A stretch of DNA of 64,000 nucleotides from an uncultured Opitutia bacterium (GTDB lineage Bacteria; Verrucomicrobiota; Verrucomicrobiia; Opitutales; Opitutaceae): NCBI GenBank assembly GCA_937952235.1, contig CALFZM010000081.1:37304-101303 (forward strand), in the 5' to 3' direction. The translations under genes were made by a program, and so were the position numbers. Under the pieces are notes generated by a model, which saw nothing but the letters and a program-made list of their open reading frames with translations, ran no database searches and had not been told where the DNA came from. Shown here piece by piece: positions 33,271-41,837 of the stretch (position 1 is the first letter of the stretch; each line of letters opens with the position of its first letter).

Positions 33271-34650
33271 TTACCGGCGGGCGGCAGCGCGGGTGTGGGT
33301 CACAAGGTCGCGGGTGGCGTGGACGATCTGGTCTTCGAGCCCCGCAGCCCACTTGCTGGGCTTGCCGTACGGGATCATCGAGGTGTCGCCTTCATAGCGG
33401 CCCTCCGCCAGCACGCGCTCGCTCGGGATGTAGGCCATGAGGTCGTTCGAGTAACCGAAGACCCACAGGTCCGTCCCGAGCTCGCGGCGCAACCGGAGCG
33501 AGTAGTCGATCACGACCTCGCCGCCGAGCGCGGCCCACGAGAGGTTGCCGAGCGTCCAGGCCTGGACCGGGTAGGCGTAGTCGAGGATCTTGTCGCCCTT
33601 GGTCCGCAGGTCCGAGGCAACGGCGGCGGCCCACGCGATGCGGCCCGGCTGCTTCGACTCGCGCGCCTCGCGCAGCTCCTGGTCCGTCGGCAGCCGCGAG
33701 AAGCGCAGCGGGACGTCGACGAACGCGGAGCCCAGGCCGCCCTCGACGGTGGTCAGCGGCCGCGCCAGCGCCCGGTCGGCGGCGTCGGCGAGCTCGCGGC
33801 CGTACCGTTCGACCAGCGGAAGCTCGCGGCGCGGCCCCGGATTGATGTCGGCGCCGCAGCCGATGGCGAACAGCACCGTCGCGCCCGGGTGGCGCTGCTC
33901 CAGTTCGAGCTGCGCCGCGCCGGCGTAGTCGCCGTGCCACTGGTAGATGCCGAGCGTGGTGTTGTGGCAGGCGTACGAGACGAGCAGCGCGCGCAGCTCG
34001 CCGCCGGCGGACCGCACGGCGAGCACGGGCACGCGGGGATCGAACGGACCTTTGAGCTGGCCCGCGGCCCGGAGCGCGACGACGTCCTTCTCCGGATTCT
34101 CGCGGCGGTTGAAGCCGAAGGTGGCCTGGTCCTCGCCCCAGCCGATCGTGGCGGGTGCGAGCGCGGCGAGAGCGGCCCGGGCGGTGCGCACCATGCGTTC
34201 CTTGAGTTCCAGCGCGTAACTTTCCGCCTTGGCGACGCCGTCGGGCGGCAGGATCCGCAGGCCGCGCGCGTAGCCGATGAGGAAGGGCGAGCAGTGCGTG
34301 TGGGAGACATTCACCATCACCGCGCTGCGAGGAAGCTGGTGGCTGCGGGCGAGCTCGGCGGCGACGTGATCGGAGAGGTCGCGCGGGATGCCGCACAGGT
34401 CGAGCGTGAGCAGCACGGCGCGCTGCCCCCGTGGGTCGGCGAACGCCAGCGCCTTCACCCAAAGCTCCATCGCGGTGCCGTCGGCCGGCCGGTCGCGGTT
34501 CCCGTAGCCGGTCATCCAATAGCCGGCCGGCGGTGTGATCTTCTCCCGGGCGGCTCCCGCCTGCCAGGTGGCGGTCGCCGCGGTGGAATGACCGCAGGCG
34601 AGCAAGAGGAACGATAGCCCGAGGAGGACGGAGCAGCGACGGAGGTTCAT
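33271..34650 (-). CDS. neutral/alkaline ceramidase-like secreted protein
   Basis: The protein has 459 residues from the ATG at 34650, which opens a signal peptide (MNLRRCSVLLGLSFLLLACG). It has the non-lysosomal ceramidase N-terminal fold: I-T-P-P-A-G-Y-W-M-T-G-Y, N-V-S-H-T-H-C-S-P-F, A-C-H-N-T-T-L-G and G-C-G-A-D-I-N-P-G. True ceramidases have the nucleophile Ser at the position corresponding to G-A-D-I-N-P, and that Ser is absent here. A ceramide substrate is therefore unlikely, although the metal-site His residues are kept. It ends upstream of the cyclase gene and follows the PQQ-propeller gene by 19 bp, so those two are probably co-transcribed. Confidence 0.78.
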   Translation of the reverse strand: MNLRRCSVLLGLSFLLLACGHSTAATATWQAGAAREKITPPAGYWMTGYGNRDRPADGTAMELWVKALAFADPRGQRAVLLTLDLCGIPRDLSDHVAAELARSHQLPRSAVMVNVSHTHCSPFLIGYARGLRILPPDGVAKAESYALELKERMVRTARAALAALAPATIGWGEDQATFGFNRRENPEKDVVALRAAGQLKGPFDPRVPVLAVRSAGGELRALLVSYACHNTTLGIYQWHGDYAGAAQLELEQRHPGATVLFAIGCGADINPGPRRELPLVERYGRELADAADRALARPLTTVEGGLGSAFVDVPLRFSRLPTDQELREARESKQPGRIAWAAAVASDLRTKGDKILDYAYPVQAWTLGNLSWAALGGEVVIDYSLRLRRELGTDLWVFGYSNDLMAYIPSERVLAEGRYEGDTSMIPYGKPSKWAAGLEDQIVHATRDLVTHTRAAARR

Positions 34651-34669
34651 GCGGGGAAGCGGGGGACGT

Positions 34670-36016
34670 TTACTTTGGCCCCACGGCCACGAGGTGGCCG
34701 CGGGTGCGGAAAAAGAGCGCGCCATCCGCGATGGCGGGCGTGGAGAGGCAGGTTTCGCCGAGTTCGTTCTTCGCCGCGACGGAGAACGTCGCCGCCGCCG
34801 GCACGACGAACACGTTGCCCAGTTCGCTCGTGAAATAGAGGTGCCGGCCGTCCGAGACCGGCGAGGCGGTGTAACCCTCGCTCGCGGTCGAGAGCCGCTC
34901 GCTGAAGCGCACGGCGCCCGTCTGCGCGTCGAAGCACGTGAGCAGCCCGGTGTCGGCGCAGCCGTAGAGCAGGCCGCCGACCACGATCGGCGTCTGCATG
35001 TAGTTGCCGCGGCGGTCGTGATTCCAGGCGACGCCGGGCTTTGGCGCCCCCGACTCGTCCGGGGTGAGGTCGCCGGTCGCGTCGGCGCGGATCGCGCGCA
35101 TCGGCCTCATGCGGCCGTGGGCGCTCGTGAAGTAGATCAGGTTTTCGGATACGACTGGCGTCGGCACCGGGATGTCGCCGCCGCCATCATACTTCCAGAG
35201 CTCGCGGCCCGTCGCGAAATCGTAGCCGCCGCTGTGATGCCAGCCGTTGACCGCGACCTGCGTGCGGCCGGCGGCGGTGACGATCGTCGGCGTGCCCCAG
35301 GTCGGCACGTCCTGCCGCGCGGTGCGCCAGAGCTCCCGGCCGGTCTCGAGATCGAAGGCGGCGAGAAACGAGTCCTGCTGCACGTCGCACTGCACCACGA
35401 CCTTCCCCTCGTGGAGGATCGGGGAGCTGGCGAAGCCCCACTGGGCGGTCTTCACCTGAAAGTATCCGGAGTCCATCGGCCCGAGGTCCTTTTTCCAGAC
35501 CAGCCGGCCGTCGGCGGCGTCGAAACAGAACAGGCCCTCGGAACCGAAGATCGCGACGATCCGGCGCCCGTCGGTCGCGGGTGTCGAATTGCAGTGGGTC
35601 GCCTTGGTGTGGCGCGCCACGCGGGGCACGGCCTCGTGCGCGACGACGTCCCACACGATCTTCCCGGTGACGCGGTCGAGGGCGAGCAGCCGCCACTGGT
35701 TGCGTTCGTTGTTGGGCGCCGAGTCAATGTTGCCGTAGAGGCCGACCTTGAGATCGGAGGCGCCCGGCTGCACGGCGGTGGCGACGTAGACGCGCTCGCC
35801 CCAGACGATGGGCGCGGCATGCGCGAGACCCGGGATTGGCGTTTTCCAGCGAATGTTGTCGCCCGTGGCGGCGTTCCAGGTCGTCGGCAACGCGACGCTG
35901 GCATCGACCCCGCTTGCCTGGGGCCCGCGAAACTGCGGCCACTGCGCGGCGGCGGGACCGGACGCCCGAAGCAGGAACAAGCCGGCCGCGACGAGGAGCC
36001 AGGGGCGAGGTCTCAT
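34670..36016 (-). CDS. secreted PQQ-binding-like beta-propeller protein
   Basis: The protein has 448 residues with a signal peptide (MRPRPWLLVAAGLFLLRASG). It has repeated W-blades of the quinoprotein-like propeller: G-K-I-V-W-D-V, G-R-L-V-W-K-K-D-L, G-R-E-L-W-R-T and G-R-E-L-W-K-Y. It opens W-P-Q-F-R-G-P-Q-A-S-G-V, a phrase common to outer-membrane or periplasmic PQQ-like propellers in Planctomycetes and Verrucomicrobia. Such proteins are often structural or binding proteins rather than PQQ enzymes. Its partner gene is the ceramidase-like gene, 19 bp downstream. Confidence 0.85.
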   Translation of the reverse strand: MRPRPWLLVAAGLFLLRASGPAAAQWPQFRGPQASGVDASVALPTTWNAATGDNIRWKTPIPGLAHAAPIVWGERVYVATAVQPGASDLKVGLYGNIDSAPNNERNQWRLLALDRVTGKIVWDVVAHEAVPRVARHTKATHCNSTPATDGRRIVAIFGSEGLFCFDAADGRLVWKKDLGPMDSGYFQVKTAQWGFASSPILHEGKVVVQCDVQQDSFLAAFDLETGRELWRTARQDVPTWGTPTIVTAAGRTQVAVNGWHHSGGYDFATGRELWKYDGGGDIPVPTPVVSENLIYFTSAHGRMRPMRAIRADATGDLTPDESGAPKPGVAWNHDRRGNYMQTPIVVGGLLYGCADTGLLTCFDAQTGAVRFSERLSTASEGYTASPVSDGRHLYFTSELGNVFVVPAAATFSVAAKNELGETCLSTPAIADGALFFRTRGHLVAVGPK

Positions 36017-36093
36017 GCGCGCAGGAGAGACGGTTTCGAGGGGACCGGCAAGCCGGCGCCGGGAACGAACTGTGCCGGAATGGTGCCGCGGAG

Positions 36094-36120
36094 ATTCAAG
36101 TCACCGCTGAAATCGGACGC
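36094..36120. repeat. probable remnant of the REPIN flank
   Basis: ATTCAAGTCACCGCTGAAAT and the following CGGACGC resemble the outer flank of REPIN copies C, D and F. The hairpin arms are missing. It lies between the PQQ and SNF2 genes. Confidence 0.4.
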
Positions 36121-36171
36121 CTCCGCGCCTCGAGCGAAGCGGGCGGGAGCATCGGATCGATCCAGACCGGG

Positions 36172-36254
36172 TCTCGCGCGGAGACGCAGAGGCGCGGCGA
36201 AACCAGCCGCTGCATCGCGGCCGGGATTCAGCGCCCTCCTCCGCGCTCTGCGCG
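36172..36254. repeat. imperfect inverted repeat with 8-bp periodic arm (CGCGGAGA type)
   Basis: The left arm is CGCGGAGA, CGCAGAGG, CGCGGCG. The right arm, CCGCGCTCTGCGCGAG, is a shortened complement. It has the same architecture as the inverted repeats at 29624 and 51182 but a different word. Confidence 0.55.
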
Positions 36255-36280
36255 AGTTCCGGTAAGACCGGATCGATTTC

Positions 36281-39200
36281 CTACGCCAGGATCTGCCGCA
36301 GGCTGTCCAGGTCGAGGATGCTCGCGAGCGATTCCTCCTGCACGACTGCGGCGGCGAGCGCGGCCTTTTCGCGCTGCAGGAGCCGGATCTTCTCCTCGAC
36401 GGTGCCTTCCGCGATCAGCCGGTAGGCGACGACTGGCTGTGTCTGGCCGATGCGGTGGGTGCGGTCGATGGCCTGCGCCTCGACGGCGGGGTTCCACCAC
36501 GGGTCGTAGAGGATCACGTAGCTGGCGGCGGTGAGATTCAGGCCGAAGCCGGCGGCTTTGAGCGAGAGCAGGAAGACCGTCCTGCTGCGGTCGGACTGGA
36601 ACTGGTCGACCAGCTCGGCGCGATTCTCCGTCTGGCCCGTGAGCATGAGGTGGCCGATGCCCGCGGCCGCGACCCGCTGGCGGATGAGCTCGAGCATCTC
36701 GACGAACTGGCTGAACACGAGCACCTGGTGGCCTTCTTCCGCGAGCTCCTCGAGGCGTTCCAGCAGCGCGTCGAGTTTCGCGCTGGGCAAATCGCGGTGC
36801 GCCGGGTCGACGAGCGCCGGATGGCAGCAGATCTGGCGGAGGCGGAGCAGGCTGGAGAGGACGTTGAAGCGCACCGGCCCGAGCGCGGCGTTCGTATCGA
36901 TGCCGAGAAGCTGGGCGCGGGCGCGTTTCAGTTCCGCGTCGTAGAGTTTCTGCTGCTCGCCCTCGAGCGCGACCACCAGGTCGTCCTCCGTGCGCGGCGG
37001 CAGGTCGGGCGCGGCCTGAGCCTTGGTGCGGCGCAGCAGGAAGTGGCGCACGCGCCGGTGCAGCCGCTCCTGCGCCGCGGGACTGGCCGCATGATAGTGG
37101 CGGCGGAACGCGCTCTGCGCCCCCAGCAGGCCGGGCTGGGCAAAGGCGAACAGGCTCCACAGGTCCGTGAGCCGGTTCTCGATCGGCGTGCCGGTGAGCA
37201 CGACGCGATGACGCGTGTTCAGCGCGCGCGCGACCGTCGCGACCTGGCTGCCCGGGTTCTTGATGAACTGGCCCTCATCGAGGACCACGGCATCCCAATG
37301 CTGGCCTTTGAACCAGTCGGCGTTGAGGCGGAGCTGGGTGTAGTTGGCCACCAGCAGCTGTGCGTTGGCGGCATGGGGAGCGTCGGGTCGGACGGGGTCG
37401 AACGTCACCGCCTGCAGGGCGGGCGTGAACCGCGCGGTCTCCGCGAGCCAGCCGTGCGTCACACTCTTGGGGCAGACGACCAGCACGCGCAGCGGCGGGG
37501 CTTCGGCGGCGCGCGCCTCGGCGAGGTGCAGCAGCCACGTGAGCGTCTGCACCGTCTTGCCCAGGCCCATGTCGTCCGCGAGCACGCCGCCCAGGCCGAG
37601 GGCAGAGAGGTGGGTGAGGAAATGAAAACCCTCCACCTGGTAGGGCCGGAGCGTGGCCTTCAGGCCGGCAGGCAGCGGCGGCGGAGGCTGCGCGGCCAGG
37701 GAACGGGCGCGTTCGCGGAGGGCGGTGGCGAGCCGGGCATCGCGGGCCTCGAGCATCCCGGCCTCGGCGGCGAGCTGCAGCGTATGCACGCGGTGCGTGT
37801 GCGCGCGGCCGTCGGCGAGCACGTCGCCCGCGTCGAGTCCGAGCCGGTCGAGGGCGGCGTCCGTGGCGCCGCCAGGCTCCGCGGCCACCTCGAGCCGGCG
37901 CCAGCCGCGGCGCGGCAGGTTGACCCACTTGCCGCGGGCGCGCGTGAGCAGCGCGATCTCGTCGGCGGTCAACGTGGTGTCCGACACGCGCAGCTTGACC
38001 GTGAGGTTGAACCAATCCCGGCCCGCGGACTCCGCGGGCGCGGCGCTGAATTCCACGTGACCCTGCACCGGCGGCGCCAGCAGCGTGGCAAGGCCGGGTG
38101 CGGCCTCGACCTTCAAACCGGGCGGCAGCGTGGCGTGCCAGGCGAGAAACGCGTCGGGGAAATCCTCGCCAACCGGCCGGCCCCACTCGCCCAGCCAGTC
38201 GTGCCATTCGAGGTCGAACGCCGGCAGGCGCGCGCTTGCCGCCTGCGCGAGGGCGAGGTCGAATTCCAGCAGCGGCTCGCCGGGACCGCGCGGTGGTGGC
38301 GCGCCGCGGGGCGTCCAATGCCAGCCCGTGTTTACCCAGTGCTGTTCCAGCGGAAGATCGGCCGCGCGGGCCAGCAGCCGGGCGTGAAACTCCATCGCGC
38401 GGTCGTCGTCGGGTGCGGCGGTGAGCCGGCATTGCAGGACCGGGTGAAGCGTGATGCGACGGACGTTGCGCTCCAGTTCCGCGGGCAGGCGCAGGCCCGC
38501 GGCGCGCAGCCGGCTCATCAGCCGGGTGTCGCCGAGGGCGGCCACGGGCAGCGGCGTGGCGGGCGTGGGCGGCGGGCCGGGCCAGACCCGCTGTTCGAAA
38601 AAGTAGAGCGGCGTGGGCCGCAGCGCGAAGAGGGTCGCGCGCGAGGCGTCGCGGCCGTCGGGGGTGACGAGCCGGAGCTCGAGGCGTTCCACGCCCTGCG
38701 CCGACGTGCGGGCTTCGAGCGCCAGCGGGTGCGCCTCGACGACGAGCGGCTGGCCGTTGGGCAGCACCACCGCGTCGCGGGCGGCGCGCGTGCGGAGCAG
38801 GTTGGCGGCGGCCTCGGCGGGCAGTGGCGAGCGCAGTGTCGGTGCGACCATGCCGGCGGCACATTCGGCGGCGAGTGCGGCGCCGAGGGCGGCCTCGGCG
38901 GGGCTGAGGTGGTCGAAATCGACCGGACGCGCGGTCGCGAGCGTCGCGTACCACTTCTGCGGCGGGGAACGCCAGGGTTTGCCGGGACCGGCGCGGGTCT
39001 CGATTGTCATCCCGCCCTCCGGCCGGACGCGGGCGCGCAGCCCGGCGATGTCGGCCGTGGCGGGATGCGACGCGGCGCCGGGGGCGGCAGGCTCGGCGGC
39101 GGCCATGGCGCGGCGCCAGGCGGCGAGTTCATGCTGGAGGCGGCGCTCCTCGATCAGCGCGGGCAGCGCCGCCGTGTTGGTCAGCGGGCGGAACGCTTCC

Positions 39201-39913
39201 GGGAGCGGCCGGCCGTGGCGCTCGTAGTCGTGCGCGATGAACTGCCACAGCGCCCACGGGTCGCCCGGCGCGCTGGCCTCGTCCCACCAGCCCGGATACG
39301 CCGGGGCGTGCAGCGGGGCGCCCGGTGGCGGCGTGTATTCGAAGCCATGGCGCAGGAGGGCGCCGGGGTAGAGCGCGCCATGGGCCTGCGTGAACTCGGC
39401 GAAGAGGGCGGCGAGGTTCTCCAGCAATCGCAGCTCCGCCGCGGTGAGCGGCCGCCCGACCTGGCGCGCGAGCAGCGGGGACCAATGATCGCGAAAGGCG
39501 CCGCGGCTGGGGGCAACAGGGCCGGGCGGGGTGGCGGTGGCCGCGGGTGTCACGGGACGCGCCGGCACCGGCACCGCTTCAGCCAGGAGCGGGGGCCCGG
39601 ACTGGGCGGCGTCGAGCCACGCGAGGGCGGTCGCACCGGCGTGCGGACAGAGGCCGCGGCGGTCGCAGCTGCACCGGGAGGTCCATTTGCCCAGGGTGAG
39701 GAACAGCGTCACGCCGAACAGCTCGTCGTCGCTCACCTGGCCCTCGACGTAGTGATCCGCGCCGGCCCAGACCTTGCGCACCCGCCCTGCGGCGACCAGG
39801 GCCTCGCTGCGTTGCCGGATTTCCTCGGGCAGCCCGGCCAGCCACGTGCGCAGCGCGATCAGCGCGTCCGGCGTCTGGACGCTGCGCACATGGGGCGGGC
39901 GGACGCGCGGCAT
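36281..39913 (-). CDS. SWIM zinc finger plus SNF2-family helicase-like ATPase
   Basis: The protein has 1210 residues. An N-terminal SWIM finger (C-S-C at 81-83, C-P-H at 89-91) is followed by a long middle region. The SNF2 ATPase has L-A-D-D-M-G-L-G-K-T near 776-785 (Walker A) and V-V-L-D-E-G-Q-F-I-K-N near 877 (Walker B, with DEGQ instead of the common DEAQ). The helicase C half carries L-V-F-S-Q-F-V and F-G-L-N-L-T, plus the arginine-finger region T-H-R-I-G-Q. It probably remodels nucleic-acid-protein complexes using ATP. It is cytoplasmic. The glyS start is far upstream but on the same strand (111 bp gap from the glyS stop). Confidence 0.9.
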   Translation of the reverse strand: MPRVRPPHVRSVQTPDALIALRTWLAGLPEEIRQRSEALVAAGRVRKVWAGADHYVEGQVSDDELFGVTLFLTLGKWTSRCSCDRRGLCPHAGATALAWLDAAQSGPPLLAEAVPVPARPVTPAATATPPGPVAPSRGAFRDHWSPLLARQVGRPLTAAELRLLENLAALFAEFTQAHGALYPGALLRHGFEYTPPPGAPLHAPAYPGWWDEASAPGDPWALWQFIAHDYERHGRPLPEAFRPLTNTAALPALIEERRLQHELAAWRRAMAAAEPAAPGAASHPATADIAGLRARVRPEGGMTIETRAGPGKPWRSPPQKWYATLATARPVDFDHLSPAEAALGAALAAECAAGMVAPTLRSPLPAEAAANLLRTRAARDAVVLPNGQPLVVEAHPLALEARTSAQGVERLELRLVTPDGRDASRATLFALRPTPLYFFEQRVWPGPPPTPATPLPVAALGDTRLMSRLRAAGLRLPAELERNVRRITLHPVLQCRLTAAPDDDRAMEFHARLLARAADLPLEQHWVNTGWHWTPRGAPPPRGPGEPLLEFDLALAQAASARLPAFDLEWHDWLGEWGRPVGEDFPDAFLAWHATLPPGLKVEAAPGLATLLAPPVQGHVEFSAAPAESAGRDWFNLTVKLRVSDTTLTADEIALLTRARGKWVNLPRRGWRRLEVAAEPGGATDAALDRLGLDAGDVLADGRAHTHRVHTLQLAAEAGMLEARDARLATALRERARSLAAQPPPPLPAGLKATLRPYQVEGFHFLTHLSALGLGGVLADDMGLGKTVQTLTWLLHLAEARAAEAPPLRVLVVCPKSVTHGWLAETARFTPALQAVTFDPVRPDAPHAANAQLLVANYTQLRLNADWFKGQHWDAVVLDEGQFIKNPGSQVATVARALNTRHRVVLTGTPIENRLTDLWSLFAFAQPGLLGAQSAFRRHYHAASPAAQERLHRRVRHFLLRRTKAQAAPDLPPRTEDDLVVALEGEQQKLYDAELKRARAQLLGIDTNAALGPVRFNVLSSLLRLRQICCHPALVDPAHRDLPSAKLDALLERLEELAEEGHQVLVFSQFVEMLELIRQRVAAAGIGHLMLTGQTENRAELVDQFQSDRSRTVFLLSLKAAGFGLNLTAASYVILYDPWWNPAVEAQAIDRTHRIGQTQPVVAYRLIAEGTVEEKIRLLQREKAALAAAVVQEESLASILDLDSLRQILA

Positions 39914-40024
39914 GGGGCGGCGGCAGGTGGGACGACGGGCGCGGGGGCGTCAGACGCGGGACGTCGCGGATCGAGGTCGCTGCGGGTGCGGGGCGGTGGC
40001 GGCCGGTGGCACGGGCGCCGAGGT

Positions 40025-41551
40025 TCAGTACACCTTCTCGTCGAGCAGGGCGAACAGCTCGGCCTCCTGGATGCGCCGCTGCGTCATCGAATCGCGCTCG
40101 CGCAGGGTGAAGGAGCCGTCCTTCTCGATCGTCTCGAAGTCGATCGTCACGCACCAGGGCGTGCCGATCTCGTCCTGGCGGCGGTAACGCCGGCCGATCG
40201 CGCCGGCCTCGTCGTAGAAGACCGCGTAGCGGCGCTGCAGCTTCTTGTAGAGCTCCTTCGCGCGGGCGGTGAGCGCGTCCTTGTTCTTGAGCAGCGGGAG
40301 CACGGCGACCTTGACCGGCGCGATGCGGGGGGAGAGCCGCAGCACGGTGCGCTTCTCGACGTTGCCCTTCTCGTCCTTCACGTCCTCCTCCGCGTAACCG
40401 GCGCAGAGGACGGCGAGCAGGATGCGGTCGACGCCGACCGCCGGCTCGATGACGTGGGGCACGAATTTCTTCTTCGTCGCCTCTTCAAAGTACTCCATCG
40501 GCTTGCCGCTCGCGTTGGCATGCTGGGTAAGGTCGTAGTTGCCGCGGGCGGCGATGCCCCAGAGCTCCTGCACGCCGAACGGGTACTTGAACATGATGTC
40601 CACCGTGCCCTTGGAGTAGAACGCGAGCTTCTCCTGCGGGTGCGCGTAGAGCGAGAGGTGCGATTCCGGCAGGCCGATCGAGAGCAGCCACTGGCGGCAC
40701 CATTCGATCCACTCGTCGTGGGACGTCTTCCAGTCGGCGTCCTCGGAGATGAAGTACTCCATCTCCATCTGCTCGAACTCGCGCGAGCGGAAGATGAAGT
40801 TGCGCGGCGTGATCTCGTTGCGGAACGACTTGCCGATTTGGGCGATGCCGAAGGGCAGCTTCACGCGGCCGGTGTCGAGGACGTTCTTGAAATCGACGAA
40901 CATGCCCTGCGCGGTCTCGGGCCGCAGGTAGGCGACGCTGCTGGCATCGCGCATGGCGCCGACGTTGGTCTCGAACATCATGTTGAACGCGCGCGGCGGC
41001 GTGAGGCTGCCCGGTTCGCCCGTGGCGGGCGACGGGATGAGCGCGATCTCGTCGGGCTGCGCCTCGGTGAAGTCCTTCGGCTGCACCGGGGCGAGAGTGC
41101 CCTGGATCGCCTTCTTCCGCTTGAACGTCTCCGCGGCGGCCTGCAGGTCCTCGGTGGTTTTCTCGCTTTCGAGGGCGCTGACGTAGCCGACGGTGTTGCC
41201 GTCGACCACCACGCGGGCGAAGAACAACTGGTCGGCGCGGAACCGCTGCTTGCTCACCTTGCAGTCCACGAGCGGATCGGTGAAGCCGGCGACGTGGCCA
41301 GAGGCTTCCCAGACCTTGGGGTGCATGATGATCGAGGTCTCGACGCCCACGACGTCGTCGCGGCGCCGCACCATGTCGTTCCACCAGCAGTCACGGATGT
41401 TCTTCTTCAATTCGGAGCCGAGCGGACCGTAGTCGAAGAAGCCGTTGAGCCCGCCGTAGATTTCCGAGGACTGGAAGATGAAACCGCGGCGCTTCGCGAG
41501 CGCGACGATGGCATCCATGGTGACGGCGGGAACGGTGGAATCGGCGGACAT
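40025..41551 (-). CDS. glyS: glycyl-tRNA synthetase, single-chain (alpha2) type
   Basis: The protein has 508 residues, the usual size of the homodimeric eukaryote/archaea-type glycyl-tRNA synthetase. It lacks the separate alpha and beta chains common in many bacteria. Class II motifs are visible: [13 protein letters not shown] (motif 2), [11 protein letters not shown], and the C-terminal [11 protein letters not shown] (motif 3). An anticodon-binding domain follows ([10 protein letters not shown]). It charges tRNA-Gly in the cytoplasm. Divergent from the phosphatase gene at 41838, with a REPIN piece between them. Confidence 0.95.
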   Translation of the reverse strand: MSADSTVPAVTMDAIVALAKRRGFIFQSSEIYGGLNGFFDYGPLGSELKKNIRDCWWNDMVRRRDDVVGVETSIIMHPKVWEASGHVAGFTDPLVDCKVSKQRFRADQLFFARVVVDGNTVGYVSALESEKTTEDLQAAAETFKRKKAIQGTLAPVQPKDFTEAQPDEIALIPSPATGEPGSLTPPRAFNMMFETNVGAMRDASSVAYLRPETAQGMFVDFKNVLDTGRVKLPFGIAQIGKSFRNEITPRNFIFRSREFEQMEMEYFISEDADWKTSHDEWIEWCRQWLLSIGLPESHLSLYAHPQEKLAFYSKGTVDIMFKYPFGVQELWGIAARGNYDLTQHANASGKPMEYFEEATKKKFVPHVIEPAVGVDRILLAVLCAGYAEEDVKDEKGNVEKRTVLRLSPRIAPVKVAVLPLLKNKDALTARAKELYKKLQRRYAVFYDEAGAIGRRYRRQDEIGTPWCVTIDFETIEKDGSFTLRERDSMTQRRIQEAELFALLDEKVY

Positions 41552-41647
41552 AAGGCGAACGAGCTAGCCGTCCGCCGGCGGGGTGGTCAATGCCCGGGTT
41601 GGCCGTGGGCCTCGCCGGCGCGCCACGCGGAGCGTGGCCGCGCCGAC

Positions 41648-41693
41648 GGTGGAGCCGCTTGTCCCCAAGCGGCTGACGTTCGGCAGCTCCGTC
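41648..41693 (+). repeat. REPIN-like element, copy E (single arm)
   Basis: There is one intact arm: GGTGG, AGCCGCTTG, loop TCCC, CAAGCGGCT. A degenerate spacer follows and the second arm is lost. It lies in the divergent glyS/phosphatase interval. Confidence 0.75.
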
Positions 41694-41837
41694 CGCCCGG
41701 CTGGCGCGCAGAATAGGCCGGCGAAGGTTCCGAAGGGGAAGCCAGCCCGGCCGCAGCCGCGCAGGAAGGGCGGATCCGGAGGGGCAGCGTGCGTGCGGCT
41801 TGCCCACGACCGGTGCATCCGTGAGATTCCGCGTCGC

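Noticed and set aside
33271..34650. Firm annotation as ceramidase
   Set aside because: The catalytic serine expected of neutral ceramidases is not visible, so only the fold is claimed.
36455..41716. Open frame of over 1700 codons antisense to the SNF2 and glyS genes
   Set aside because: It is a GC-rich shadow of two well-supported genes. Its translation is low-complexity Arg/Gly/Ala/Glu-rich without any recognisable domain. Similar long shadows at 2880-5576, 20794-23403 and 48246-49598 were dismissed for the same reason.
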